Source: Diadophis punctatus similis
Lineage: Eukaryota > Chordata > Lepidosauria > Squamata > Dipsadidae
Length of the DNA stretch: 64,000 nt
Assembly: GCA_023053685.1 (NCBI GenBank)
Contig: JALIGW010000001.1
Location: 66,841,740-66,905,739 of the forward strand
Reading direction: 5' to 3'
Below are positions 9,951-20,692 of the stretch, in pieces. Position numbers and translations under genes: made by a program. Position 1 is the stretch's first letter; every line of letters begins with the position of its first letter. The notes under the pieces were generated by a model that had not been told where the DNA came from, ran no database searches, and was given only the letters and a program-made list of their open reading frames with translations.

Positions 9951-11892
9951 TTAAAGTACAGTTGTAATAACATTTCTTTTAAAGATGCTTTTAATTTTAT
10001 TTTTAGAATATACTAGAGTCAAGCAAAACAGGACCTTTGGGAAAAGAAGGATTATTAAGCAATATAGTATAGACCAAATTCGCATGCAAACCAAAATGTG
10101 AAACTGAAATCCTCTATATCAGTTCTTATTAAGTTTTGCAAGAAAATGTATATTGCCCCAGACAGTTTCTTTATTTTGCAATTCAGCTACAAGTCTTAGA
10201 AGCGGATTTCAGAGTCCACATGGAAAATCTAGAAGCCTGTGTGCTTCAATATCACAGATGAAACTTGTTTGTGAGCCATCAATTTGTGGTATTCCGAGTG
10301 TGTGTGCATGCATGCTTGCCAATATGTGCATAAAAATGTGAATGGTTTCTGGTATATTATAGAAACAGTATTTCCCTTTATTTTACTTTTCCAACAATCT
10401 GAATATGCTTCAGTTGGATGGAATGACCTTAATGGTGTGGTTCAAGGGTCTCTGGTTTTCCAGAGTTCTTCCTCACAGCTACATTGTCCTGTCCTTGAGT
10501 TGGCAGAAAGTATACCAACATCAATTGCATGGCCGTGATGCCTGAAGCCCCATTCCTCTTCAGTGGCAAGGTCAGAGTCTGATGCTGTCCTAACAGTTTT
10601 AATGTAGGACAGCTCACGCGTAGCAATTAGCTGATCTCTTGAGTTGCATTTGTCCTTCAACCTTCAGTGTGTTTTTAATGTGAGGTGGAGCCTGCCTGGA
10701 GTACTATGACTGGTGCCTGGAATGGAGATTTTTACCCGCTTGAATTGCAGATTGCTTTCATTGAGATTCCCCATAGTATAGAAATATCCAGGCTGCTTAT
10801 GTCTACCATTCTTCTGGAAGAGCTCTCTAGCCGTGTCCAAAATGAAGAAAAAAGAAGCCGATAGGTCACAAGCATGATGGGTGAAGTGTGAAGAAGTCAT
10901 ATCTTTCTATGCCCTTCTATTCCATGTGTAGTCTGTTGCCCAGACTATTTTAGGTAGTGTTCTTCCAGAAGAGTGGTGGACATGCATTCAGAAATACCCT
11001 GACAGGTGAAAGAAATGGCATTACAAGGAAATTGCAAAGAGAATCAAGAGTGGTCATTCTATTCCTTTGTTAGCACCTTATGAGGGATGGAGTAAAGGGA
11101 AATGAAGTGGTTCAAGGAAATGTCAGTGTTGGTAGGAAATGGTTGGGTCAAATTTAGCCTATGCCAGTGGCTATGCCAGAGACCGAAAGATGAAACAGGC
11201 AGAATTCTTGTCAGTTTTCACTGTATCTCTCCTATATCCCAAATCAGTAAGTGCTGCAGGATAATGTCAGCAAGAGTAGCCCATAAAGCACAGAAAATTG
11301 CACTGGAGTAGGCAGAACAACACACAAACACACAACCATTAAAAACAGCAATCATGTAAAATGCCTAGTTATTCAAAACAGCAGAAATGCACTCATTTGT
11401 AACATAAAACAGTAGTAAACAGCTGACAGAACTCTCTCTGAACGAATGAATGAATTTGCCTTCATTTGTGAGAACTCTCTTTGCCCATTTAAATCAACCA
11501 GGACACTAGTCTTTTATTTTTAAGACACAGTTATTGGTTTATAAAAGACTTCTTTTTCAAAAGATGGATAAATATGTTTAAAAACAGGTCTACCACTCCC
11601 CAGTGCTAACCCTGTGGTTTATAAGGACTATGCCTATTGCATAATGCCTCTGCAGGCCAGGTGCATTGGAGGAAGCTCAGTGTTTTGATCTCTTTAGCCG
11701 CCTAAGTCAAAATAGGTATAGAAGGTTGTGCCCAGGAACTTGAGAGCAGGAACATACCCACCACAGCCTAAACAAGCAGGTAAGTATTTGGCATATGCCA
11801 ACCTCTAAGTACATCATCACCAACAGAATCAACCAGCCATCACAGATTATACAGCAATATTTGGGTTGGAAGAACAGAGAAACCAATATTTC
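9951..11892. other. RMDN2 intron, no feature recognised
   Basis: No exon of RMDN2 or of another gene could be supported. 10400-10920 is somewhat richer in G+C and carries short ORFs on the minus strand, but these show no recognisable domain and no splice-bounded conservation pattern. Confidence 0.4.
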
Positions 11893-11998
11893 AATATTAG
11901 AATATCATATCATATCTCATATCATATCATATCTCATATTATCATCATATATCATATCATATATCATATCATATATCATATCATATCATATATCATAT
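11893..11998. repeat. (ATATC)n-type microsatellite
   Basis: About 100 bases of tandem 'atatc' units mixed with 'atctc' and 'atatatc' variants. The irregular register shows an older, partly decayed array. Confidence 0.95.
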
Positions 11999-12134
11999 GC
12001 TGGGCCTGAATTGAAAGCAATATCAAAAGGATCTGTTTTCAGAAATCTGCTAACAAGGCATATTTGTGCCATGGTTAGCTGGATATAAGAATAAGCCCCA
12101 AAAGGAATTAGAAGAGAACATGGAATACAAGCTG

Positions 12135-12184
12135 CAGATAGTCTTCCACTTACAACCATTCATTTAACGACCTTTCAAAGTTAA
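12135..12184. mobile_element. MITE family D, left part (interrupted by L2)
   Basis: Left end of a family D element ('cagatagtcttccacttac', 'aaccattcatttaacgacc'). Its continuation is found at 12699-13024, after an L2 insertion. Family D elements carry several 'acttatgaccat'-like phrases and end in inverted repeats near 'cagatagtc ... attatctg'. Confidence 0.75.
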
Positions 12185-12690
12185 CACCTATTCTCCGCCA
12201 GCTGCATTGGTTGCCCATTAGTCTCCGGATGCAATTTAAGGTGTTGGTTTTGACCTTTAAAGCCCTAGATGGCTCAGGGCCAGGTTACCTCCGGGACCGC
12301 ATCCTACCACATACCTCCCTTCGACCAGTTAGGTCCCACAGAGTTGGTCTCCTCCAGGTCCCATCAGCCAAACAATGCCGGTTGGTGGGACCACGGGGGA
12401 GAGCCTTCTCTGTGGGAGCCCCATCTCTCTGGAACCAACTCCCACCAGAGATCCGAACTATCCCCACTCTTCTGGCCTTCTGCAAAGCCGTAAAGACATG
12501 GCTCTTCTGGCAGGCAGGGTGAAGAAGTTCGGATTCCCCCTGGATGAATGGTTTCTTTTTTTAAAATATTATGTTATGTTTTCGAATTGTTTTTTATATA
12601 TTGTACTGTTCTTATTCCTGCTGTACGCTGCCCTGAATCCTACGGGATTGGGCGGCCTATAAGAACTTTTAATTTAATTTAATTAAATTA
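12185..12690 (+). mobile_element. L2 LINE 3' end, RT-protein C-terminus remnant
   Basis: Translation at 12202-12519 gives LHWLPISLRMQFKVLVLTFK, ALDGSGPGYLRDRILP and RAFSVGAPSLWNQLPPEIRT, the hallmark end of L2-clade reverse-transcriptase proteins (LHWLP..R..FK....K.L.G..P.YL...L ... W..LP). It ends with 'ttgggcggcctataagaact' and an AT tail. An 8-bp direct repeat, aaagttaa, flanks it (12177-12184 and 12691-12698), showing insertion into MITE D. A longer RMDN2 exon was excluded because the match is to L2. Confidence 0.9.
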
Positions 12691-12698
12691 AAAGTTAA

Positions 12699-13024
12699 AA
12701 CAACACTGAAAAAAGTGACCAGTGCTTGCACTTATGACCATCGCAGTGTTCTCGTGATCACGATATGGACTTTTGGCAACCAGCATATATTTACAATGCT
12801 TGCAGCGTTCCGGGGTCACGTGATTTGCCATTTGCCACCTTCCCAGGGGACTTCCAACAGGCAAAGTCAATTGGGAAAGCTGGATTCGCTTAACAACCTT
12901 GTGATTCGTTTAACGACCAATGGCAAAAAAGATGGTAAAATTGGGCACGATTCAATTAATGACTACATCGCTTAGGGATGAAAGTTCCAGCTCCAGCTGT
13001 GGTCATAAAGCAAGGATTATCTGT
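12699..13024. mobile_element. MITE family D, right part
   Basis: Continues the element started at 12135: 'ctgaaaaaagtgaccagtgc', 'acttatgaccatcgcagtg', 'tttggcaaccagcatatat', 'ggggtcacgtgatttgcc', 'ttcgtttaacgaccaatgg', ending 'aaggattatctgta'. The two halves together make one element of about 375 bp without the L2 insert. Confidence 0.8.
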
Positions 13025-13550
13025 ACAAAAAGTAAACGTAAAAGTTTAACCTCTTTCGGTAGTGAATTTGATCACATTTTTCTTACAAAGGTGTTGTGAG
13101 AAAGGGCTCTGTTTTACATGGTTTCCATCCTTTTGCAAATCATTCCAATAATGACATAAAATGTGTATTCATGATGCAGCCTATTCTTCTTGTAAATGGA
13201 ATACAATCAGCCTTGTTCGGAGAAGTTTTTGGGTCCTTCCTTCTCTTAGTCCAAAACCCCAAAGGCAAACATAGTAATATATAAATAAGTTGGTAGTCCC
13301 AAGTGTTTAAACTCTCCTAGGCTACATGCAACCATGTAATCTTTTTCGTGCATCCCCTGTGGCCCATTTTGACCATAAAGAAAATACAGCAGTGTGATAA
13401 TTTTAAAAATGTGCAAAATGCTTTTCTGTCAGTTGCAAGTAAAAAAAAAAAAAGAACAGTATAGGATCTGTCTCCCAATAGGCTTAAAATACTTTTTAAA
13501 ATAGGGAAAATGTTAAGGTCCCGCAAAATTAATAAAAAATGTACAGTATC
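13025..13550. other. RMDN2 intron, no feature recognised
   Basis: No exon or repeat recognised apart from an A-run at 13441-13453. Confidence 0.4.
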
Positions 13551-13558
13551 ATAGAGAT

Positions 13559-13884
13559 CAGCGGTCCCTAAGCTAAAACTGGCACCAGGAACCAGTTTCG
13601 TGGAAGACAATTATTCCACAGACATGGGGGGAGGGGAGCGGAAGAGAAGCATGGAACCTAGATCTCTCATATGCCTAGTTTACAGTAGAGTTTGGGTTGC
13701 TATGAGAATCTAATGCCTGTTGATCTGAAGTGGAGCTGAGACAGTGATGCTAGTGCCAGGGAGTGGCTGCAAATACATACGAAGCATCACTTGCTTGCCC
13801 GCCACTCACCTCCAGTGGTGCGCCCCGGTTCCTAACAGGCCACGGATCAGTACTGGTCTGTGGTCCGGAGCTTGGGGACTCCTA
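13559..13884. mobile_element. hAT-Charlie element resembling mammalian MER1
   Basis: Begins cagcggtccctaagctaaaa and ends 'gtccggagcttggggactcc'. The internal blocks are 'tggcaccaggaaccagttt', 'cgtggaagacaattattcca', 'atgagaatctaatgcc' and 'cggttcctaacaggccacgg'. This matches, block by block, a consensus I remember from human MER1-type hAT-Charlie elements. The 8-bp direct repeat atagagat (13551-13558 and 13885-13892) confirms transposition. It is non-coding and ends about 100 bp before an RMDN2 exon. Confidence 0.8.
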
Positions 13885-13982
13885 ATAGAGATATTTTTTC
13901 ATGATACTTGTCTTGATGCCCAAAAACACACTAAATGGTTTTTTTTTTCACCTTTCCCTTCTTCCTGTTGGGGTTTCCAAAG

Positions 13983-14081
13983 GTCGCTCAGTTGTCTTGG
14001 ATTGAGAAAAAAGTAGCTGCTGCTCTTTTTGAGACTCCGCCAACTTCAACAATACACGAAGCTTTGCAGAATTTTCTGAAG
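13983..14081 (+). CDS. RMDN2: RMDN2 coding exon
   Basis: 99 bases (33 codons) encoding [20 protein letters not shown] and then [13 protein letters not shown]. The acceptor is gtttccaaag, the donor gtagat, both phase 0. L-S-W-(I/L)-E-(K/R)-K and E-A-L-x-(N/D)-F-L-K are family signature blocks. The exon boundaries join seamlessly to RWCYE before and AEEIHP after. Confidence 0.92.
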
Positions 14082-15609
14082 GTAGATAAAATATTCTCTC
14101 TTCTCTCTGGCTGCCAACTGGCTGGCATTCAAGAAATTTGTTCGACAAATTGTTCTCGGGAGCTATAAAGTCAACGCTCTTCAAAAGATTTTTTTCAGAC
14201 AATATCGTTAGAGGAGTGACCACTCCTGCTCACCTAAGCTGAATTTCAGGATCTGCTACAAGTTGCCCCCCCTTTTTTTGCAATTAAATATTCAGCTCTT
14301 TGATTTCTATCCGTAGAGTTGTTTATGAGCATTCCCTGTGGGACTAGCTCCTGTTGTCATCTTTGACTAGTTAAACACAGGAAGTTTGTCTGAGCAATTT
14401 AATAATTGCTGCTTAGCACAAATGCCTTAAAGAGATTAGCGCTTTCATTCCCTTCTCTTTTCCTCTGCTTCCATCCCCACCCCGCCCCGCTTTTCTCTTT
14501 TGTTACTTCATTTGGGGGGGGCGGTCTTCACTTTAATCCTTAGTGCTAGTTAAGAAACAGAAATAGTGGATCAAGTCCAGATTTCAGACAGTTTCCCTGT
14601 TCTTGGTCTCCCTGGTCTCCCTCGGATCCCTTCCTGAAAGTGATCTGAAATAGTCCAGCAGCCTGTATTGAATGGCTTTGATAAGAAAGGGTATGACGAT
14701 CAAGGGAGAAGAATATCTCTTGCAAAATGATTTTGTCTGCTCTCTGAGATCCTTCCTTCCACCTCCCACCAGTCTACAAGGTGTACTATTTCAACAGTTG
14801 GTAGAAACTGAGCAAATATTAAGTCTGTTTCTGCTCACTGAATTGGCTGTAATAGTTCAGTGGTAGGTGAGCTACGGCAGCAGAAGTGTCAAATTTGTGG
14901 AGGCTATATGGTGCCTACATGACTGAAATGTCTAGGTATAGTCTTTGTATGTTGCTGGCTTCAATCTTGGATGAACCACACCCTATGGATGTCCGCAACC
15001 TTACTCTTACTGGCTACGTTTTGGGAAGATTTATTTGCTTTGTAAGAATCATGTCATCGATGTGCTGGAGAATTGGCACCTGAGGCTTTGGCATCAGTTC
15101 TGGATTGGTGCCATACCTCTACGACCCCTTGCCCTGCTGAGTAGCTGAGGTTATTGACTTCTATGGGGCATCATGAATCACCCAAATTCAGTTGATTTTC
15201 AACATAGCAACTCCTCGGAAGCTTGGAAGCAAGTCAATTCTCACTGATGGGATTTCCTTTTTCTAAAGTCCTTGGCTCTCTTCCTTCCCTGCAGTCGGGA
15301 AGCCATATAATGCCAAAACACCCCACTTGGATCAAACAATGGCTTTTATCAATACCTTTTAATATTGTTCCCTGTAAAAACAGAGAGAGCAAACAATAGG
15401 AATGAGAGCTGCCCGTCAATGTGTATCTTCAGCCATTAGCAACTCAACGTAGAGCTGTTCAGGTCCAGAAATGGAGATTGGCATTGTGAAGACATATGAG
15501 CAGTACAAAATATTTTGAAGGTTTGGGGCATGAAAGCAATAGTTAAATGGAAATATGCCTAGTATTCCTATGGCATTCTCATCTTTCTATCTTTTGTCCT
15601 TATACTCAG
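14082..15609. other. RMDN2 intron, no feature recognised
   Basis: No repeat family or further exon identified. It contains a C-rich run (about 14264-14272), a C/G-rich patch at 14474-14525 and an incomplete coding-like ORF at 14672-14866 with no known domain. Confidence 0.4.
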
Positions 15610-15663
15610 GCTGAAGAAATACATCCCAGATATTCTAAATGCAACTATGTGTATTTGGCAAAG
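15610..15663 (+). CDS. RMDN2: RMDN2 coding exon
   Basis: 54 bases encoding AEEIHPRYSKCNYVYLAK. The acceptor is tatactcag, the donor gtatgg, phase 0. The pattern AEE..P.YS..NY.YLAK is the conserved segment before the final helices in RMDN1 and RMDN2. Confidence 0.9.
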
Positions 15664-15791
15664 GTATGGGGCATTGCGGTCTTTCTCTACTTTAATTTAT
15701 TTTCTCATGTTTGATTTTGAATGCAAAACAAATTTCTGGTCACTAAATACCTGTTATATGTATTTTTTTCTTGTCCTTCTTTCTACCTAAG

Positions 15792-15872
15792 TGCTACAAA
15801 GATCTGGGCCAGAGGAGCAATGCCCTGAGTTGCTGTGAAACAGCATTGTCCATTTTGCCAGCCACCAAAGAG
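15792..15872 (+). CDS. RMDN2: RMDN2 coding exon
   Basis: 81 bases encoding CYKDLGQRSNALSCCETALS and then ILPATKE. The acceptor is ctacctaag and the donor gtaggt. It lies only 128 bp after the previous exon. The C-Y-x-D-L ... A-L ... P-x-x-T-K-E pattern is conserved in the family, and CYKDLG fits RMDN2. Confidence 0.92.
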
Positions 15873-16045
15873 GTAGGTCTGAAGGTTGTGTATTCATCTT
15901 CTGATGAAGGAGGAAAATATTATTTTTCCACAGCTACTTTCCCCACTATCTGTCAACGTCAGAAGACGTTGTCTGTCTTCAGCAGCTCTGATTAATTTCA
16001 GTCAAGATGCAGAGAATAAATATTGGTAAACTGAGTTCTTTAACA
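15873..16045. other. start of last RMDN2 intron
   Basis: Short unique intron sequence. A small inverted repeat (aacgtcagaagacgtt, about 15955-15970) is present. The ORF running through from the previous exon is intron read-through. Confidence 0.4.
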
Positions 16046-16053
16046 CTATAGAG

Positions 16054-16481
16054 CAGTTATGGCGAACCTTTTTTCCCTCGGGTGCCGAAAGTGCGTGTGC
16101 GTGCGCTATCATGCACGGGCGAGTGCCCACACCCTTAATTCAATGCCTGTGGAGGGCGAAAACAGCCTCCCCTGCAGCCGCAGAGGTCCTCTGGAGGATG
16201 GAAACAGCCCATTTCCTGACTTCCGGTGGGCCCCAGTAGGCCCGTTTTTCGCCCTCCCCAGGCTCCAGAGGCTTCCCTGGAGCCTGGGGAGGGCAAAAAG
16301 GCCCCCCCCGTCTCCCCAGAGACCCTCTGGAAGCCTAAAATGCCCTCCCAGAGCCTCCGCGTAAGCCAAAAACCAGCTGGCTGGCGCACACTGGAACTGA
16401 GCTAGGGCAACAGCTCGCGTGCCGGCAGATATGGCTCCATGTGCCACCTGTGGCACGCGTGCCATAGGTTCGCCATCCCTG
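16054..16481. mobile_element. hAT-like MITE family A
   Basis: Ends cagttatggcgaacc ... ggttcgccatccctg, flanked by the perfect 8-bp repeat ctatagag (16046-16053 and 16482-16489). 428 bp, GC-rich, no transposase. The internal 'ctccccaggctccagaggct' block is shared with the copy at 26909. Confidence 0.9.
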
Positions 16482-16489
16482 CTATAGAG

Positions 16490-17318
16490 GAAGATCTAGA
16501 AACGAAAGGAAGGGAAGTTATGTGTTCAAAGTCTTGCAAAATAAGGCATAAGGAAACAAAAGAACTTCTGATGTCAGTGATTGCAATGTTGAAAATGTGT
16601 AAAATCCGATATTATGAAATTATACTTAAGTAGATGATATGATCACAGGGCTAATGTCTAATTTGATTATGAACTGGACAATTTGCAGTGCAGTTGGTGA
16701 CTCTTGATTGCTGTGGTCTAATTTTGACATTACTACTGTCTGATTTAGAAATTACTCTGTGGGAGAAAATGGTTAATTAACCCTATTAGGCCTACTGATT
16801 CACCATGCTTTAAAATGACTTTAAAAATGGGGGGGGATAAGGAATCATAGAAATTATATCTTATTGTGATTTAGTTATCTAACACTTTTAACTAGGCAAT
16901 ATATGCAGTATAACTTTTGTGCAATGAAGATAGTGGTTGGGAATGAATACTATAAATTCCTTTCCAGCACTGATACGTTATTGCTTAAGCTATTTTTATT
17001 GTCTACTTGCAACTATCTATCCAGCTTACATTTGAAGACAGGAAGCTTTAATACTGGCCTCCAATATAAATAATACTTAGTGTTCAACTATCCTTGGGAA
17101 ATGGCAACACTTGGGCCTCAACTGACTCTAAAGCTGAGCAATATCGTTTTTGTTTAAGATTTAGATAGAAGAACTCCAGGGATCCCAGCATAATAAATTA
17201 GACTGGGAAAATGTATCTCAGAAGTCAGCAGGGACAACCGATGTCCATATTGTTGCCAAGAAAACCACTTGGCTGCCTCTGTGAAGTCATTGGGAGTTAA
17301 ACTCAACTTGAAGAAAAC
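16490..17318. other. RMDN2 intron, no feature recognised
   Basis: Unique AT-rich sequence. No exon or repeat supported. Confidence 0.4.
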
Positions 17319-17320
17319 TA

Positions 17321-18310
17321 CCATATTTTTCGGAGTATAAGACGCACCGAAGTATAAGACGCACCTTAATTTTAGGGGAGGAAAACAAGGGAAAAAGGCC
17401 TCTGCCTCCAAGCAATTTGCCAAACAGCAAACAGCACAGATGATATACACTATTTGCTGTGTATTTCTGTGCATGTGTGCCTGACCCATAGAAATAGCAA
17501 AGAAATAGCAAATGTACATTATGCCAGAAAGTTTTCTTAAATGTAGTCACACTAACTCTTCCCAATTATTTAAATAGATCTACTCCAAGGTAACTAAACT
17601 CTAAAACTAAACAGGACAATGTTACATTTCATACTATACTTGTACAGAGCTGTTAAAATTAATTAAAATTTCTGGAAGTATACATTATTCTCTATTTAAA
17701 AGAAGATACAATAGCATTGGGCCTCTTCAGAGCAAGCATTTATTTTAAAAAGCTTCTTTATTTTGTTAAGTTGTCTAGATTTACAGGGATCTCCAACCTT
17801 GGCAACTTTAAGACTTGTGGACTTCAACTCCCAGAATTCCACAGCCAGCAAAGCTAACAAAGCTGGCTGTTGAATTCTGGGAGTTGAAGTCCATAAGTCT
17901 TAAAATTGCCCCTGGCTCTAGAACAATAATAAAGCAGTCTTTAAAAAATAAGTCTAATAATTTGAACATTCTACAGAGATTTATAGTTATTCACTTACCC
18001 CCTTCCATCCAGTTCAGCAAAAAATAAAAATCTGCCCGCCTCTCCCAGCTATTTGCCTTTGTAGTTAGTTTCACTTTCATTTTCCCACTTGGCAAACCTA
18101 ATCAGCTGTTGATCGGGAAACTCCTACTGACTTGCTTGGCTTTACAGGCTCTTCCCTCTTTCTTGCAAGCAGGTAAATTGCTTGAAGACAGAGGCCAAAG
18201 GGTGGGGGTGACTGGGTGGGTGGGGCTGCATTCGGTGTATAAGACGCACCCAAGTTTTCACCCTCTTTTTGGAGGTAAAAAGGTGTGTCTTATACTCCGA
18301 AAAATACGGT
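17321..18310. mobile_element. DNA transposon E with TA-flanked inverted repeats
   Basis: Terminal inverted repeats ccatatttttcggagtataa ... 'tatactccgaaaaatacgg' are each flanked by TA, which suggests Tc1/mariner-type integration. Next to each end is a second 'gtataagacgcacc' phrase. The 990-bp body has no transposase ORF. It is interrupted by a family B palindrome at 17784-17914. Superfamily assignment rests on the TA flank alone. Confidence 0.75.
17784..17914. mobile_element. palindromic hAT-like MITE family B (nested in E)
   Basis: Inverted-repeat element with the core 'acttcaactcccagaattcc' mirrored by 'ggaattctgggagttgaagt'-type sequence, and ends cagggatctcc ... gcccctg. No clean 8-bp target duplication is visible, so the termini have diverged. 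It sits inside element E and is therefore the younger of the two. Confidence 0.8.
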
Positions 18311-19126
18311 ACCTTTTTCTTTCTTTTTTTATTGAAAAAGTTTTATTAGTACAGAGTACAAACATTTTTTAATTTTTCTCCCCACCCCCACCCCCTTCCC
18401 TCCCCCCCTCCCCCCCGGACTTCCCAGAGAGAACACAGGGCATAATATCAGTAACTACAGAAGAAAAAAGAAAAAAGAAAAACCCCTCAACTCCAAATTA
18501 CACATTGCTAGCGTCATTAAATTTCTATATTTTATATTATTTCCCATATAATTCTAAAAAATAAAAAATAAAAAATAAAACTATAATAATTATATAATCT
18601 GGGTTATACAAAGGAAGGAAAACAATTTCTCCCTCCTCCTTTCAGTCAACTTTCTAGATCTATAAAAATTATTAATAATACTAAATCTTTAAAAAAAACG
18701 TTAATAATAGTAATAATCTCATAATTAACTAAGACCGAGAAAATTTTACATAGCTAATATCAAGATATTAAATAATAATACCTTTAAATTTCATCATAAC
18801 AACATATTATTCTAAAGCAACTTATTAACTCAAATAAAACTAAAAAAGTATTACATGTCTACATATTAAATAATAAAACTTTTAAATTTCATCATAACAT
18901 AATATTATTATACAACAACTTTAATTCATAATAAAAAATATTAAATAATAATACCTTTAAGTTTCTCATAATAACATTATTATACAACAACTTATTAGCT
19001 CAGATAAAAAATTGTTACACATCTACATATTAAATATTAAAGCCTTTAAATTTCATCATAACCACATATTATTATTCAACAACTTGTTAATTCATAATAA
19101 AAAGATATCCCTAAAGATAATATTGA

Positions 19127-19148
19127 TAATAATAATAATAATATTAAT

Positions 19149-19245
<97 letters not shown>

Positions 19246-19246
19246 G
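19127..19246. repeat. (TAA)n microsatellite
   Basis: About 40 uninterrupted ATA/TAA units inside the 3' part of the HAL1-like element. The poly-isoleucine ORF across it is an artefact. Confidence 0.95.
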
Positions 19247-19546
19247 TAAAAATCTAAAGAAGAGAGAGAGAAAAACAAAAACCTAAGACAAATGGAGAAA
19301 AAAAAATCCTTCCTTTAAAACAATTTTTAAAATCTAATTGTAATAATTTAAAATTCAATAGTTTTAATTAGAAATTAAGAATTCCAATTCTTAAAAAATT
19401 ATTTAAAAAAAAGGAAAAAAGAAAAAAAATTTTTCCCTTTTCCTTTTTAAAAAAAGAAAGAAAAAAGGAAGAAACAACAATAATAAAAAAAGGGAGAAGA
19501 AGAAAATACAATTATATTATCAAGATCCATCTAATACATATCAACA

Positions 19547-20692
19547 CTACTTCTCTTTATATCTTATTGGTTGCCTCCTTTTGTATCTTGATGATTTTGA
19601 ATTTATCAGCTCCTCTTCCATCTGATCCCAATACTCCATCTCCTTTTTCACATCTTTCTGGCTCTGCGATTCACTTTGACTCTTTAAGATTATTTCATTT
19701 TGATCCAATAAGGATGACTTTTCCTCCTTATCTTCTTCTACATTCATACGTTTTTCTTCTGGAATTTTAGATATATCAGCCTTTAAAATATTAACATAAA
19801 ATTCGGTAGCTTTGTTTATCGTATTCAGCCGGTATCTTTTCTCCAAAAATTTCACCGTAACACCTGTTGGTGCTTCCCATTTGTATTGTAAATTCAATCT
19901 TTTAAGTTCATCAATCAAAAAAGTAAATTCTTTTCTAGCTTTAAGCATTTTAAAGGGAATTTCTTTCCAAATCTTAAGTTCCTGACCATTCACCTGAAGA
20001 TTATTCTTAAATGTCGCCTGAATAATTCTGTTCCGTAAGACTCTTGTAGTAAAATATATAACAATGTCCCTTGGTAAATGTTTTTGTTTTGCATGCCACG
20101 AATTGACCCTGTATATCTTTTCAATTTGTGTAGCCAGCTCATCTTTAGAAATTCCAGAAACCTGTACCAAGGCCTCAATCATTCTTCCCTTCAAATCATC
20201 ATATAAACCTTCTTTCAACCCCCTTACTCTAATAGCAAATTGCGTTCTTCTAAACTGTGACATCAACACCTCTGTTTCAAAATTTGCAATATCCTTTTTA
20301 AATTTGTTTATATATTCCACCGAGGTTGCCAACGCTTGTTTATTTGTTTCAATACAGTCCTCCAAAAAATCAACATTTGTTGCTAAACCTTTGCAAACCT
20401 CTAACATGTCCATCCGTAGCTGCTTTTCCATATTCTTCAAAGCTTCCTGCATTTTATTTTCTATTTCAGTAATTTTTTGATTAAATTCCAAAATTAAGTC
20501 TTGTTTCATAATCTTTAAAGTATTTAATAAATTTTCCGATGTCAAAACTTGTGGAGGTGTTGGTTCAGTAGCAAGTTGCATTTTAGAAGTATAAGCAGAG
20601 GGGTAAATAGACCTTTTATTCAAGGCAATCATTCCATATTTTGAAGCCATTGTTATAATTCCAAAAAAATTGATCTGAAAACACCAAATCAC
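19547..20692 (-). CDS. L1 ORF1p-like nucleic-acid-binding protein
   Basis: An open frame of 381 codons with no internal stop. The order is a variable N-terminus; a coiled-coil region at about residues 55-140 (for example KITEIENKMQEALKNMEKQL); an RRM-like region at about 145-230 with RRTQFAIRVRGLKEG; and a C-terminal domain at about 215-310 with LPRDIVIYF, RNRIIQATFK, RKEFTFLIDELKRLNLQYKW and RYRLNTI. This is the L1 ORF1p layout: a trimeric RNA chaperone that coats L1 RNA in the cytoplasm. The true start may be the methionine at residue 15 (MASKYG). It is a transposon protein, not a host gene. Openness over 1.1 kb implies a fairly recent copy. Confidence 0.85.
   Translation of the reverse strand: MIWCFQINFFGIITMASKYGMIALNKRSIYPSAYTSKMQLATEPTPPQVLTSENLLNTLKIMKQDLILEFNQKITEIENKMQEALKNMEKQLRMDMLEVCKGLATNVDFLEDCIETNKQALATSVEYINKFKKDIANFETEVLMSQFRRTQFAIRVRGLKEGLYDDLKGRMIEALVQVSGISKDELATQIEKIYRVNSWHAKQKHLPRDIVIYFTTRVLRNRIIQATFKNNLQVNGQELKIWKEIPFKMLKARKEFTFLIDELKRLNLQYKWEAPTGVTVKFLEKRYRLNTINKATEFYVNILKADISKIPEEKRMNVEEDKEEKSSLLDQNEIILKSQSESQSQKDVKKEMEYWDQMEEELINSKSSRYKRRQPIRYKEK

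Noticed and set aside
12211..12522. 103-codon ORF as a gene
   Set aside because: It is the end of an L2 reverse-transcriptase protein, flanked by a target duplication.
19012..19257. Poly-isoleucine ORF
   Set aside because: Translation of a (TAA)n microsatellite. The same applies to the ORFs over 39334-39601.
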